From: Alentia gelatinosa
Taxonomy: Eukaryota > Annelida > Polychaeta > Phyllodocida > Polynoidae
Assembly: GCA_950022655.1 (NCBI GenBank)
Contig: OX465587.1
Span: 34,537,716 to 34,601,715 of the forward strand
Direction: 5' to 3'
DNA: 64,000 nt
The notes below the pieces were generated by a model. It worked only from the letters and a program-made list of their open reading frames with translations, did no database searches and was not told the origin of the DNA. Of the stretch, positions 48,815 to 60,560 are shown piece by piece (the stretch's first letter is position 1; each line of letters opens with the position of its first letter). Both the position numbers and the translations under genes were made by a program.

Positions 48815-51800
48815 TCAAATTGTCCTTACGTTCACATATTCTTTCCTCAAGGTCATACAACTGAATGAATTCCACAATTCTTTAAACAGACCGAGTTTTT
48901 GGGCTCTGACATAGGCATTAATTCCTAAAGCTTGAAGTATAGCAATAGGACACAAGTGGCCTAGCGATTTAGGATTGGTTGACCTTTCTACCAATAACCT
49001 GTTAAATTCCTTAAATGATATACCACAATACCGATCACTGCAAACCACAGACCAATCCAATTGCCGATCTTCATCTATGCTGCTCATGACCTTGACCTTT
49101 GAGAGGTAGGTGTTTATTGATGGATCATCCACCAGTAGATAAGCACTTCTTAATATACGGGAATGCATGTAAGGATAATTCAATGCAACTGATAGTGACG
49201 AATTCTCATTTGAGAGAACACTGCAACTCCAGCACGCAACATAAACAGAACGACACAAAGCAAGCCTGACTTCACAGCCAAATAAATAGGTGTCATTTTA
49301 GTTTCTGACCCTGGAGTGTTGAGATCATATCCATGTTTAAGTAGTAACTGCAGCTTCTGAATTGTTTCAGAATGGCAACTTTTGAACCGTCTCCGCTGGC
49401 ATACTTCCACACATCTATAGGCTAAATCAGTGTCTCTGACTTGGCCTTCAGTGGTGAGGACATGCCGCATCATTTCCACTGATGTATAACTTAGGGGGTT
49501 ATATATATACATTTGGGGATACTCCCACTCCTGATACAAGTAAGCTCATGCAATTTATAGCATAGTAGCTCACTGCTGTAGCCTGTGTGTTTCGTTTGAT
49601 GTCATCCACTTCCAAAGGGTCTATGTGATTCAGGAGCAGTGCTGCTATCTGAACTGAATTGAGCTGTACAGCCCTTCTGAGAAGTCCAAGGAGGAGGGGT
49701 TGGTGGGCAAAGGCATTGAATCTTGTGTCGTCTAGTACATGCTGAAGGATTTTGAAGGTGACATGGCTGGACTGATCAACTGCTGTAAACAGGGGGAATT
49801 CCCATCAACTTGGACAAATATTGTAAGCTTGACATTACCCTGTCTCAGTCGGTAGAGTCTTGTGATACATTGGTAATATCCATCGAAAGACCGCATCATA
49901 AACGGTTACTGATCATTGTTTATTATAGGCCGCCCAATGGGGAACTGAGTGCTTTTCTTGAAATTCTGGAGAACATAATGACTGATCCTAAATATAGGAG
50001 TCATGAAAAATGGTTGTTGGGAGACGATAATGTCAATGTAAGATCTCGCAATAGTGGGGATAGTAAAGCTCTTTTTGGGTTCCTAAGGGATCATAACCTA
50101 AAAAATTACATCACGGAAAGCACGCGGCCAGTTAGTTCTACCTGTATTGATCATATTCTGTCGGACTCAATAAATGTTCTTGACTCGGGAGTAGATGAAA
50201 ACTTAATCAGCGACCATCACGCTGTGTATGCCCTTAGATAAATGAACCGGGACAAGTCAAAGCCTACCAGTTTCGAGGGTAGAAATTACCGTAACTACTC
50301 TGTAGACGATCTTCATGAATATCTCGTGAATGTAGATTGGTTACCTTATTATAATTCTAGCAACCTGGAACATAAATGGAAGTTTATAAAAGATAAGATA
50401 GTAACTTACTTGGAAAAAAGTTGTCCCTATAAGAAATTTAAATTTAAAAAAGAAAAAAAGTACTGGTTAACTGACCTGGTTCTAAAACTGATAGAAGATC
50501 GTAGGGAGGCTGTCAAGCTCCACTGACGATATGGTACTCAATATTTATTGGACAAAGTAAAAAAGTTAAAGAATCGGATCAGTACTGAAATTAAACGTGA
50601 AAAACATAACTACTGGATTAACCAGTTGGAGTGTAATAGGAACTCGCCCGGGAAATTCTGGAAATTAATAAAGGCCCTATACGACCCATCGCCGAGTACA
50701 GAATTGAACAATCTAATTGATAAAGAGAGCGGTAAGGAGGTAGGCTGCAATGATATCCCATCTTATGTTAACGACTTTTTCATAAAGGTTGGTAAGTCCT
50801 CATCGACTGCTAATGTTAATAATAATTGTATACGTACAGAGGGTGACATATCTTTGGGAATGGGACAACGGGATGGCATCTTAGAAAATGAGCCACTCAA
50901 AATAGGGATAGACACTGTACAAAATCTGATAAAGAAAATAAATATAAATAAGTCAAGTGGTATGGAAGAAATAAATTCTAGGGTTTTTAGGGATGCCTCT
51001 GGTTTCTTGGTAGACCAGTTTAGACACATGTTCAACCAATCTTTTTCAGAGCGAGAATTTCCATATGACTGGGCTAAAGCGACAGTAATTCCTATACCAA
51101 AAAACGGAAGTTCAACTTTTGTAGGAGATTGGCGGCCATCTCACTATTGCCTATCCCAGGGAAAATGGCAGAGCAAATAATTCATATGTTCTTAACTGAT
51201 TTTTTGGAAACTGGTAATCTTATTAACCCAAAGCAATTTGGATTTCGGAAGGGACTTGGTACTATAGATGCCAGAATGGAGCTGGTTCAGTACTTATACT
51301 CTGAAAGAGATAACAGTAACTTTGTTGTGTGCTTATTTGTGGATTACTGTAAAGCGTTTAATCGAGTGAATCATCAAATTCTTATCAGAAAAGTATGTGA
51401 TCTAGGAGTACCTGTATGGCTAAGAGAATGGATCTGGGGTTATCTGAGGGAAAGGTCTCAAAGAGTGAGGGTCAGCAATACGTTGTCAACCTATCAACAT
51501 ATTGAGAATGGGGTGCCACAAGGCAGTATATTGGGGCCGTTACTTTTTAACTGCTTTATAAATGACATAAAGGATCTTGATTTGGTCTGTAACCATTTGT
51601 GTTATGCAGACGATCTGGTATTGTTTACTTCAGATCGTGACTTGCCCTCAGCTATCAATAGATTGCAGCACAATATCTCTCTTTTACATAATTGGTGTCT
51701 AGAAAGTGGAATGTTGATTAATGAGAAGAAGACCAAGGCATGTGTTTTCGGGTCACGTTTTAGATTAACCAGACTGAATCTTGACGCTGAAAATGTTCAG

Positions 51801-52635
51801 CTATTTATTGGCAATTGTAAACTCCCTTATTGTGCATCCTACACATACCTGGGCATTCACCTAGATGAAAACCTTAATTGGGAAAAATGTATCAACGACA
51901 CAGTCCGAAAGGTAAACCATCGTTTATTCACGCTATCCAAAATTCGTAAAAACATAAGCGAGCCAACTAGTGTTGAAATTTATAAATCACTCATCTCTCC
52001 TCTATTCGATTACTCTGGGTATTTTATCGCGGGTGCAAATTGTAAGCTAAAGGACAAACTGCAAAATCGGGGTCTGCGGATCTGTACAAGGTCACTTATG
52101 GGAGAACACTCAAATGAAACTCTGCATAAAAGATGTAGTACGCAAACTCTGGAGGTAAGAAGACAATATCTGGGAATGTTAAATATAAGAAAGTATGCTA
52201 GTGGCATCGGAACGATTGAAAATCCTAAAACTAGGCAGCAGGGTAAAGTGACAGTTGTTCTTAAACGTCCAAAAACATCTTTTTTTAAAAAGAGCCCGAT
52301 CTATTTATCTATGAACTTGTGGAACGACTTACCTCGAGAGGTGCAAACTGGTACGGCTTATTCATACAAAAAGTATGTCAAAATGAAACTATATGATACA
52401 TTCACACCTGTCTGAATGAACTGTATATGAATTATATTGCATAATATAACTTCACTCATTTTTCATCTTCATTCGCCCTGTATAAACTGTATATTACTAA
52501 GGATGTATATTGTAACCGATTTGAACCCTGTGTAATGTTCTGACAATGACCATAAGATCTGCTTTGCAGAGGTCATATATGTACACTCTCTGTGTTAATA
52601 AAAAAAAAAAATTCAAAAAAATTCATTGGATCTTC
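48815..52635 (-). pseudogene. Terminal exon T2: broken copy split by a LINE
   Basis: Same family as T1 and T4 but dead. The acceptor survives (CACTTCCAG before 52635), yet after about ten bases of exon the sequence enters the A-rich tail of a 2.8-kb LINE in the opposite orientation. Exon sequence resumes near 49799 with FPLFTAVDQ, as expected at the start of this family, and runs to about 48815. Besides the insertion there are at least two frameshifts: one near 49530 (around the conserved SGVGVSP stretch) and one between 49180 and 49258 (in the main ankyrin repeat). The SOCS box is still readable (SLGHLCPIAI, with the Cys that intact relatives lack). A message spliced into this acceptor would give a very short tail. 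Certain as a pseudogene; the order of the LINE insertion and the frameshifts is unknown. Confidence 0.88.
49802..52619 (+). mobile_element. Non-LTR retrotransposon (Jockey/CR1-like LINE), 5'-truncated, inserted in T2
   Basis: Plus-strand LINE whose 5' part is missing. From 49810 it reads the C-terminal half of an apurinic-type endonuclease (IVYYRPPNGELSAF, then TCIDHILSD and LISDHHAVYAL), then a linker, then a reverse transcriptase from about 50900: RPS..., FVDYCKAFNRVNHQIL, GVPQGSILGPLLF and the catalytic CYADDLVLF near 51600. A stop follows at 52413-52415, and the 3' end is A-rich up to 52619. The coding frame has two in-frame stops (50239-50241 and 50524-50526) and a one-base deletion near 51145, so it is dead. 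The repeated AATTC at 49797-49801 and 52620-52624 may be a short target duplication. Its neighbours on both sides are pieces of terminal exon T2. Confidence 0.9.
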
Positions 52636-52639
52636 CTGG

Positions 52640-53239
52640 AAGTGAAAATCAAGAATGGATCTATTGTTGTAATACTTTTGTCTGTTCTGCAGATATTGAT
52701 TTGGAGAGAGATTCCATATGGTCATTACAGAAGCAGACATTATCTTAAGTGCAGAGGAAATGTTAAATGTTTACAGTCTTGTTTGTTTTTGGTTCAATGT
52801 CCCAGGGGACACTTAGGTATACAGGAACCAGTGTATAATAGACTTCAAATCATCCAGCTTAAGCATACTCTATGACTATAGTAATGTCCAGTTGTGCACC
52901 CATTGTTATGGTACTGTTTCCACATTTTCACGAAATCACTAAACATTCATTTGTTTTTTATTTCGGTACTTATGAATCCTCCCCTAATCACACATTCACA
53001 TGTGCCTAATTCTATTGTTTTAAGTGAAGATATGGAGCAGGGTTTCTTAATACCCTGAATCTTATATCATCCAGAACAGCTTTCAGACCGATGGACAAGA
53101 CTTGCTTATCTGTAGGTCTCATGATTGTGACAAGAGGCATGTCACTTTCAATTTGTTCAAAACATTGTAATTCAGGTATTTTGCTTGCATGTTTATCATT
53201 TCAGAGTAGTTATATATGACCTAGCTTAAGGTTTTATTT
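52640..53239. other. Intron between T1 and T2
   Basis: Family-specific sequence just upstream of the T2 acceptor, then unremarkable AT-rich DNA. Confidence 0.4.
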
Positions 53240-53490
53240 CTCTCACTCTTTTACATCACATAGGCAGTGATCTAATCTATGAGATACATTTAGGCAGAAA
53301 AACCACCCTGTCACACTTCTTTTACTTCCCACAGTACACAGATATGGTATGAGAAAGACTGACTTCTGATGAAGTAAGAGTCCACCATATCTGGGGATGG
53401 AGGGGAAAGGTGGCTGCAGAGTGGCTTGAACCCAAAATCTTGTAATAACTAGTACAGTGCTTTAACCACTGAGCTAAATCTATTATAACT
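53240..53490 (-). repeat. tRNA-derived SINE, divergent copy
   Basis: Body and a worn head: TTTAGCTCAGTGG is readable near 53475, but the B box is poor. Older than the other copies. Confidence 0.55.
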
Positions 53491-54014
53491 GCTTCCGGGT
53501 GTACTGAATGCCTAGAATTCCTGCTTTAAATGTACCTTTTCTTTGCACAAGTAGCACTCCCTTAGGCTTCCACTGAACTATCATCATTGAACATAAGAAG
53601 ATGCCAGAAATGTAGAAGTTAGTCATAATAAAGCAGACACTTTAATCTCTATTATCAATCACATTGGTACACAGTTAAAATAATATATACAAACATACAC
53701 AAACAGAGATAATTTCTGGCTAGGGCCACAGAGTATGGTTTGTTTGTTAGTTTGGATAGTTTAATGTCCAATTTGTTCAATTAGACTTACTTACACAGTA
53801 TGGGCGCACATAATGATTTGGATTTGATTTGTGCATAATTTACATAATAAAAGTATCACAGTATACTTGTAAGTACATCATTAAATGAAATAAAGTATAT
53901 AAAGATATCTATACAAGGGTGTACATGAATATGGCCATGTATCATCACATATTTCTCTTCAATTACAAAGGTATTCAAAATGTTCATGCACTGCATTCCA
54001 ATGCAGTGATAAAA

Positions 54015-55042
54015 TTAGTGATAGCAAATCTCACATAACTGTCTCAAATTGTCCTTAGGTTCACAAATTCTATGCTCAAGGTCAAACAACTGTATGTATT
54101 CCACTAGTCTGGGTGGCAGACCTAAGTGTTGGACTCTGTCAAAGGCATTCATCCCCAAAGCTTGAATAATAGCAATACGACTCAAGTGTCCAAGAGACTT
54201 AGGATTGGTTGATTTTTCTAACAACAACCTGTTGAATTCCTCTAAAGATAAACCACAATCATCTTGGTCAACAATCATAGGATCAGCCACTTGTTCAGCA
54301 TCATCCTTGCTGCTCTTGATCTTGGAGAGGTAGGTACCTATTGATGGGTCATTATGACTTGGCAAAAACTCCACTAGAAGGTAGGCAATTCTCACCAAAT
54401 GAGAGTGTATGGCCAGGTGATTCAAAGCAGCACATATTGGTGATTTTCCATTTGAGAGAAGACTGACATCACATCCAGCACGCAGCAAAAACAGAACAAT
54501 ACACAGCAAGCCTGACTGCACAGCCAAATAAATAGGTGTCATTTTTGTTCTTGATCCTAAAGTGTTGAGATTATATCCATGTTTGAGAAGCAACTGCAGC
54601 TTCTGTATTGTTTCAGGGTGGAAATTTTCGAGCCGGTTTTGCCTGCATACTTCCACAAATCTATATGCTATATCAATGTCTCTCACTTGGCCATCAGTGG
54701 CGAGGACATACTGCATCATGTCCACCGATGTATAGTTCAATCTGCTAAAAACCTTCCAGGATACTCCCACTCCTGACACAAACAACCTCATACAATTTAC
54801 AGCACCCTGGCTGGCTGCTGAATACTGTGTGTTTAATTTGGTCTCATCCACCTCCAAAGGGTCCATGCGCTTCAGGAGGAGTGCTGCTATCTCAACAGAA
54901 TCGATTTCTACAACCTTCCTGAGAAGTCCACATAGGAGTGGCTGTTGGGCAAAGGCATTGAATCTGTTGCCACTTAGAGCAAAGTCAATGATTTTGAAGG
55001 CGACTTGGCTGGGCTGATCAAGTGCTGCAAAAATTGGTATTC
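54015..55042 (-). CDS. Terminal exon T1: ankyrin repeats plus SOCS box
   Basis: Open from a splice acceptor (CACTTCCAG before 55042) to the stop, 341 whole codons after two bases of a split codon. It shares its layout with the other terminal exons: an N-terminal helical part (IPIFAALDQPSQVAFKIIDF), degenerate ankyrin repeats, one clear repeat (MTPIYLAVQSGLLCIVLFLL, then RAGCDVS), a linker with AYLLVEFLPSHNDPS, and a C-terminal SOCS box. In the BC-box (SLGHLSRIAI) Ser sits where Elongin-BC binders usually have Cys. The Cullin-box-like stretch is LGLPPRLVEYI and the tail ends LCEICYH. By family the product would present a substrate to a Cullin-5 ubiquitin ligase. It is the closest terminal exon to the constant module and a close relative of T4. 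An ATG-like start near 55100 lies in the intron and is not used in this model. Strong coding evidence; the gene model is inferred. Confidence 0.82.
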
Positions 55043-55247
55043 CTGGAAGTGAAAATTGAGAATGTATCTTAATTCTTGTCTTTGTGTTGTCGACAAACAT
55101 TGCTCCGTCTATAATACTTCAACTGCAGTAGGAATAACCCCACTCCCAAATGGGGAACATTGTAAGTAACTAGATCGCTGCACAGCTGATACAGCCATTG
55201 GTAAGTGTACACTGGGGAAGGCGAGTATCGATCATGTATTTATGTAC

Positions 55248-55662
55248 AGTGTGTTTGTTTGGATAGTTTAACATCCAATATGTTCTATTAGACTTACTTT
55301 TGGTTTGACCAATTCTATGAGATGAATTTAGGTAGAAATCTCACTCCAACATATTTACCAAAGTGAGAGTTCATTTTACTTCCCACACGACACAGACATG
55401 GTATGAGAAGGATTGGCCTTTAATATAGCAGTAAATCTACCACTGCTCGGGGTGAAGCAGAAAAGTAGCTACGGTGGGACTCGAACCCCAAAAGTCTGAC
55501 AACCTTGGGATTACAAGTCCAGTGCCCTTTCCTACTAAGCTAACTCCCCACCCTGGTCACTCTAGCTATGCTTGCTTGTAAGCATATCCGGCCTGCACCA
55601 CTTGGAGGCGAAGCAACCAAGAGGGTGAACAAATTGGTCATTGCTGTCCACCCCAGAAGGTC
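55248..55662 (-). repeat. tRNA-derived SINE (copy upstream of T1)
   Basis: Head at 55475-55560 with GGGTTCGAGTCCCA-like B box and the full body; lies about 200 bases upstream of the T1 exon in the intron. Confidence 0.7.
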
Positions 55663-57449
55663 TATAAAAGTCCATTATCCTGAGACTGGCCGTCCAGTAT
55701 TAAACATGGCCTGAACTGCTTTGCCTTGACCTTCCCATCTCATCGTTGCCCCTTCAGAATGCTTGTCCAAGGCAGATACGTATGGAGCTTTGGAACTGAC
55801 TGTGGCTTGGTATTATACGATAGAACCGACTATTAACGTGGCAACCATCATTATAAGCCACAGTGCCCCATGTTGCAGATTCCATGCTTAATGGAGTTAA
55901 ACTCAATAATCTAAAAGAATAAATGGGTGCACCAGACTGCACTAAATCTGTACGGCACAGGGCTCTTCTAACACAACCACGGTCAGAAGTCACTGACGTC
56001 ACACAGGTGGCACCCACCCCCCCCCCCCCCCACCCCCCACACACACACTCTTAGTTTCGATCTGAATTCTGAATTATAAATGACCCGAAAATAATGAAGG
56101 TCGGCTCCCAACGTTTGGCCTCATGTTAGTGGCTTGTATATAGAGAAGCCTGTTATTCATCTCAAGGGGCTAATATCGGCACATGTTCTACCAGAGGATG
56201 GCCTATCAAAATACTCTCATACATATAATCAGCAAGCGTTTTGATTTACGACAGAGGGTGACATAAAATTTTGATACTCAGTGGCTGGAAGTGGTTTTAG
56301 TATACACCTGTGCACATTGTTCTAATACTTAATGACCTCTGCTTCCTATATCGTTGAAATCACGTACAGTCTACTGAAGGGTGGTTGTGGCCCATTAGAT
56401 TGTAGGTCAACTCTCGACTGTAGAGCCGTCCCAAGGCGCTAGAAAATATCATTTAAGGAGGTCAGGGTAAAGGTCAGGGTTTGCTGCGAATGCAGTCATT
56501 GGCTACTCGGTCTACGCTATTCCTTATATGGACTTAATGTAATGGGACAACTCCATGCAGACTGTACCATACGCTGTAATATGGACCAGCTCTGTGTGTC
56601 CAAATTAGGTTTGAATGTTGAGTAAAGATAAATTCTTATAAATTCAAAATATTTCCAGGTGTATAATAAGAGGGAAAACTGAACAGGCATTTAATCTGAT
56701 AATTGTTACTCACTCCTTGATTTGTAAATACGGCCCTCCCGCCTAACGGCGTCGTGTCAAATATTTGCCGATCTGGGAGTTCATATTAATTATCACATTA
56801 AGTGCCCAGTCAATTTTCCCACCGTGCACAACACCAATCCACAATAAGTATTGCCCAGTACACGCAAATAACCACATTGTATTGTACTAAATGCAAAAAT
56901 CAACCCTTTATTATATACCTGTGTAGTATATTTAATAACCATGTAAGGCTGCTCCCTACACCGTATAAATTCTGCAAAGGCCTTGTTCCGTTAATAAACG
57001 TCGGATACACACCTTGTTTTGTGGCATGTACAACATGGTCAGGTTGTTCTATATAAGTGCTGTTCCAACTGAAAATAACAAACTTGTTCTCGTCTAATTG
57101 CAAATAAAAACGTTGTACTGTTCTTCATAAGAATAACAACCTTGTTCTGTTCTCCCTGAAAATAACAACTTTGTACCATCCTAATACGAATAGAGAATTC
57201 AATTTTATTAAAGGAGATTTGAAACAGGTTCAGCTTGTTGTACAATAAATACAGTAGAATCCCGCTAGACTAGACACTGTCCGTTCCAGGCCAACGTGAT
57301 CCAAGTCATGGGGTACAATAAATTATCTCACCCCAGTATTTGTCTCCATAGGCTTTTATACGTTGGGAACTCATACTCCACGGCTGTGAAGGTAGCATAC
57401 CCAATACTCAATGGCTAATTGGGTGAGCAATTTTATTGATTAATAATGT
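55663..57449. other. Intron between exon B and T1
   Basis: Holds a poly-C run at 56019-56031, the dispersed repeat at 56378-56560 and a pogo-like end near 57250. No supported exon. Confidence 0.4.
56378..56560 (+). repeat. Dispersed repeat, copy 2
   Basis: Matches 8393-8600 closely by eye over its whole length. Confidence 0.65.
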
Positions 57450-59105
57450 TTTTTTGTTTTTTGTTTAAATCTCTTTATTTAGACTGGAAAAGCTCAGCTT
57501 TTAGTAAAGCTGGTATTCATGCTCGGCCAGGGCCATACAAATTCAGTACATTATCCGATGGCAGGTTGATAACAATTGTTTTCGGGTAGATTTAGATTCG
57601 ACATATAACATATATACAACATATAGACTGAGATATAGAATACGATACATTAGACAACAATGGGATGGTTTGTATGATGGTAAGAGAAATAAGGCTGGGT
57701 TCATTCTGTGGATTATGATACGAGTTGGCACTACCCTGCCAGGTCTGTCCTTTTCAGGGTATCTTAGTGGTCAAATATAATTTTTGTAGAGTAGTTTCCA
57801 TTAGTCGTAGTTCTTTATATTCAGGAGTGTTATTAGTTAAATAATCATTATTGTAATCACCAAGGATGAAGACATCAGCTTCTCTATTTATGGTTAAATC
57901 AAATACACAGCTTTTGATTTTTTCACAGAATTTTGAGACATTACCACGTGGAGGTCGATAGACTGTAGCTATGTAGACTGGTCTTGTGTTAGTTATCTGA
58001 ATGTTTACCCATATAATTTCTATGTCCGCACAGCTCTGGTTTAGATATGCTAATTTTTCAAAATCACATTTTAGTCTATCACTAATGTACATGCCTACTC
58101 CACCTCCATGCTTTATTTTAGTTGAGCCCTCCTCACACCACGACCTATCACATCTAATTAGTTGATATCCAGGGAGATCAACCAAGTATGTTGGGTGTTG
58201 CTCAGTAAGCCAAGTTTCTGTCATACAACACACATCTGTGTGTGAATCTACTAATAGTTGATGTGTAGAGTCTATGACCGGCCACAGACTCCTGACATTA
58301 TAGTGCACTATCTCTAGTCCTTCATGTTTCTTACTCATTGAGATATATAACAATTACCACATAATCACAGAACTTCCAGCAATCAACAATCCCATGTCGC
58401 AACAGTAAAGTTTCACAGTCCAATATCAAACTATACAAATACATAATAACTACAGTAATTTCCACTGTTTCAGCTTCTTTGGCTACAGTGGGACAATAAG
58501 TATAGATATAATTATTACAATATATAATAGAAAATAGAAAATATAGTATCACTCCTCCTTATAGCGTCATAGGGGTACACTACATAACAATACAGTGATA
58601 CCAGTTTAAGTTAGTACCTATAATTACTACATAAGTCTTATAGATAGTTAAGGCGATATGTCAGACTGGTGGGAGGAGAGACAGATCACCACTAGCCTCC
58701 CCTTTGGGACGGGCTATGATCATCCCCCACTCCCATCAGCGTCAATCACCCATGTTGACCACTTGGTAAGCTATTTACACTCAGAGTTTATCAATAACCT
58801 TTGTCAAACATCTAGCCCAGGCATTTAGTAAGTCAGTTTTGGGATGTAGTCCATCATACAGTTGTCGGTATGTGTTATAATTGACATTGCCCATTCTAAA
58901 GTGTACAGTAGAGTGCAGTCCCGGGCTGATTTGATTATAGTCTTTGTTGATGCTTGTTATAACCTGGTTTATTGCTTTGACTGCAGTGTTCATGGTTTCT
59001 TGATCTCGAGCAACGTTTTCATATAGCGGAGCTTTTGTCCAGTTGTTGTATGCCTTGAAATCTATCCCTATCAGGTGTGTCACTATTACATGGCGACTGT
59101 AGCAT
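57450..59105 (-). mobile_element. LINE with esterase-like ORF1 end and endonuclease but no reverse transcriptase
   Basis: Minus strand. At 58781-59100 a frame ends with YDGLHPKTDLLNAWARCL after a strand-like VIVTHLIGID; the Asp-x-x-His arrangement resembles the C-terminal end of the SGNH-type esterase domain known from ORF1 of CR1-like LINEs. At 57754-58353 a frame encodes the N-terminal part of an endonuclease: IVHYNVRSLWPVIDS, CCMTETWL (catalytic Glu), YIATVYRPPRG and VFILGDYNND. It then stops, and about 300 bases later the element ends in an AATAAA/A-rich tail near 57450. No reverse transcriptase is present, so an internal deletion removed it. The esterase call is moderate; endonuclease is strong. 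Confidence 0.75.
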
Positions 59106-59815
59106 ACATGTTATACAGGGTGAGATAAAATCAGAAACTCACTCGATGAAAATAACTTCAGTCCATACTCCACCAAGTTTGACTGCTATGTAATTCACTC
59201 GGCTTTGCTTCGTGTATTACTCTGCAATAGATTACCCTCTATTGATACATGGTCGTACAGTGGTATGGTTTGAGAAGATTACTGCCTCGTTACACATCTA
59301 CATCTTACTCTGCCGTCAAACTGAGTGGAGTATGGGCCAAGATATTTTCATCTCGGGAGTTTCCTTCTGAAAATCTAATGGAGAAAAAAAAATCTATTCA
59401 AATGTCAAAAATTACAGGCTCTCTCCCTTCAAGGGGAGTTCTGCAATCCATAGCAGGGGCCCATTGAATAATCTAGAATCGTACAAGAAGACCCTTTTTT
59501 CTCAATTTATTTAACTCAGACTGTTTCATATAGGCCAAGGAGACTCCGGGACGATTTGGACAACTTTCTTCAACACTTATGGACGACCTCATGGACGGCT
59601 AAGGCTGCCTAGCGAACGACCTTAACGAAATGTATTAAACGATAACTCTTGTACGAGGTAGAGAATAGGGATCTTCATGTACGATCCTAGATTGTTCAAC
59701 GGGTCCCTCTAGTCCAGATTTAGTCGCTTAAACCGGTTCATGCAAATTATAGCATTATTTACATATTGGAAGCTACAGCAACTAACATGCAACTTCGCTA
59801 ATTAATTTGACTTAC

Positions 59816-59929
59816 CCCATCTATGTGAAGTTTTCCCGTAGATGTCGACTCCCATCTTTATGAGTCGGTCAAGAGCTTCTATGTTTCCAGTCCGTATCAC
59901 ATGAATAAGAGGCAGGTCGCCATTACCGT
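59816..59929 (-). CDS. Internal ankyrin exon B of the ASB-like gene (donor to the terminal exons)
   Basis: A 114-base exon (38 codons' length), acceptor ...TTGCTCTTCAG before 59929 and donor GTAAGT after 59816. It encodes one ankyrin repeat, with LPLIHVIRTGNIEALDRL followed by IKMGVDIYGK, and ends at TSHRW plus one base (G) of the next codon. Downstream on this strand every SOCS-box exon with a visible 5' edge starts with the last two bases of a codon, AT or GA, so splicing gives GAT (Asp) or GGA (Gly). This exon is therefore a candidate common donor for all of them. No second copy of it is visible between the terminal exons, though an exon this short could escape notice. The nearest acceptor is T1, about 4.8 kb downstream. 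The exon is well supported; its shared use is inference. Confidence 0.75.
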
Positions 59930-60039
59930 CTGAAGAGCAACAAATCACAGCCATCAGGTATTTCTCGTGTAGATAAACAGGTACAGGGCACATAACTTCT
60001 GTTTCTCAAGTAGATATAGAGGGTTACTGGTGAACTCTT

Positions 60040-60372
60040 TGTTTGTTGGTTTGATTTTACGTCCAGTTAACCATTTAGAGGTTCTTACCACTCAAGGTTC
60101 TTTTACACCACAAGGGTGGTGATCGAATTTATGTAATGAATTTAGGTAGAAATCTGACCCCTACACATTTACCGAGGTGAGAGTTCTTTTAGTTGCCACA
60201 CCACATGGACATGATATGAGAAGGATTGGCCTTTGATATAGCAGTAAATCTACCACAGCTGGGAATGACGGAGAAGAGTGGCTGCAGTGGGACTCGAACC
60301 CACAAAGTCCTACGACCTTGGGATTACAAGTCCAGTGCCCTAACCACTGAGCTAATTCCCCAGCACCGTACT
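60040..60372 (-). repeat. tRNA-derived SINE (copy 6)
   Basis: Well-kept head: TTAGCTCAGTGGTTAGGGCA and GGGTTCGAGTCCCACTG at 60285-60362, close to an intact tRNA. Lies in the intron between ankyrin exons A and B, near B. Confidence 0.72.
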
Positions 60373-60474
60373 AGAGAACTCGACCCGTAACAAACTCGAC
60401 CCGTAATTGTCAGAACTCGACAAGTTTTGGACAAATGAATCAGCAAATTTGAAAAATAAGTCCACAGATATGTT

Positions 60475-60560
60475 CAGGGTTATGTTCAGAGTTAGGGATA
60501 GGGTTAGGGTTAGGGACAGGAAAAGAGTTAGGGTGAGGGGTAGGGTAAAGGTTAGGGGAA
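60475..60560. repeat. Degenerate interstitial TTAGGG tract
   Basis: About 85 bases of worn TTAGGG-like units (GGGTTAGGGTTAGGG at the core). Short and imperfect, so an internal telomere-like repeat, not a chromosome end. Confidence 0.7.
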
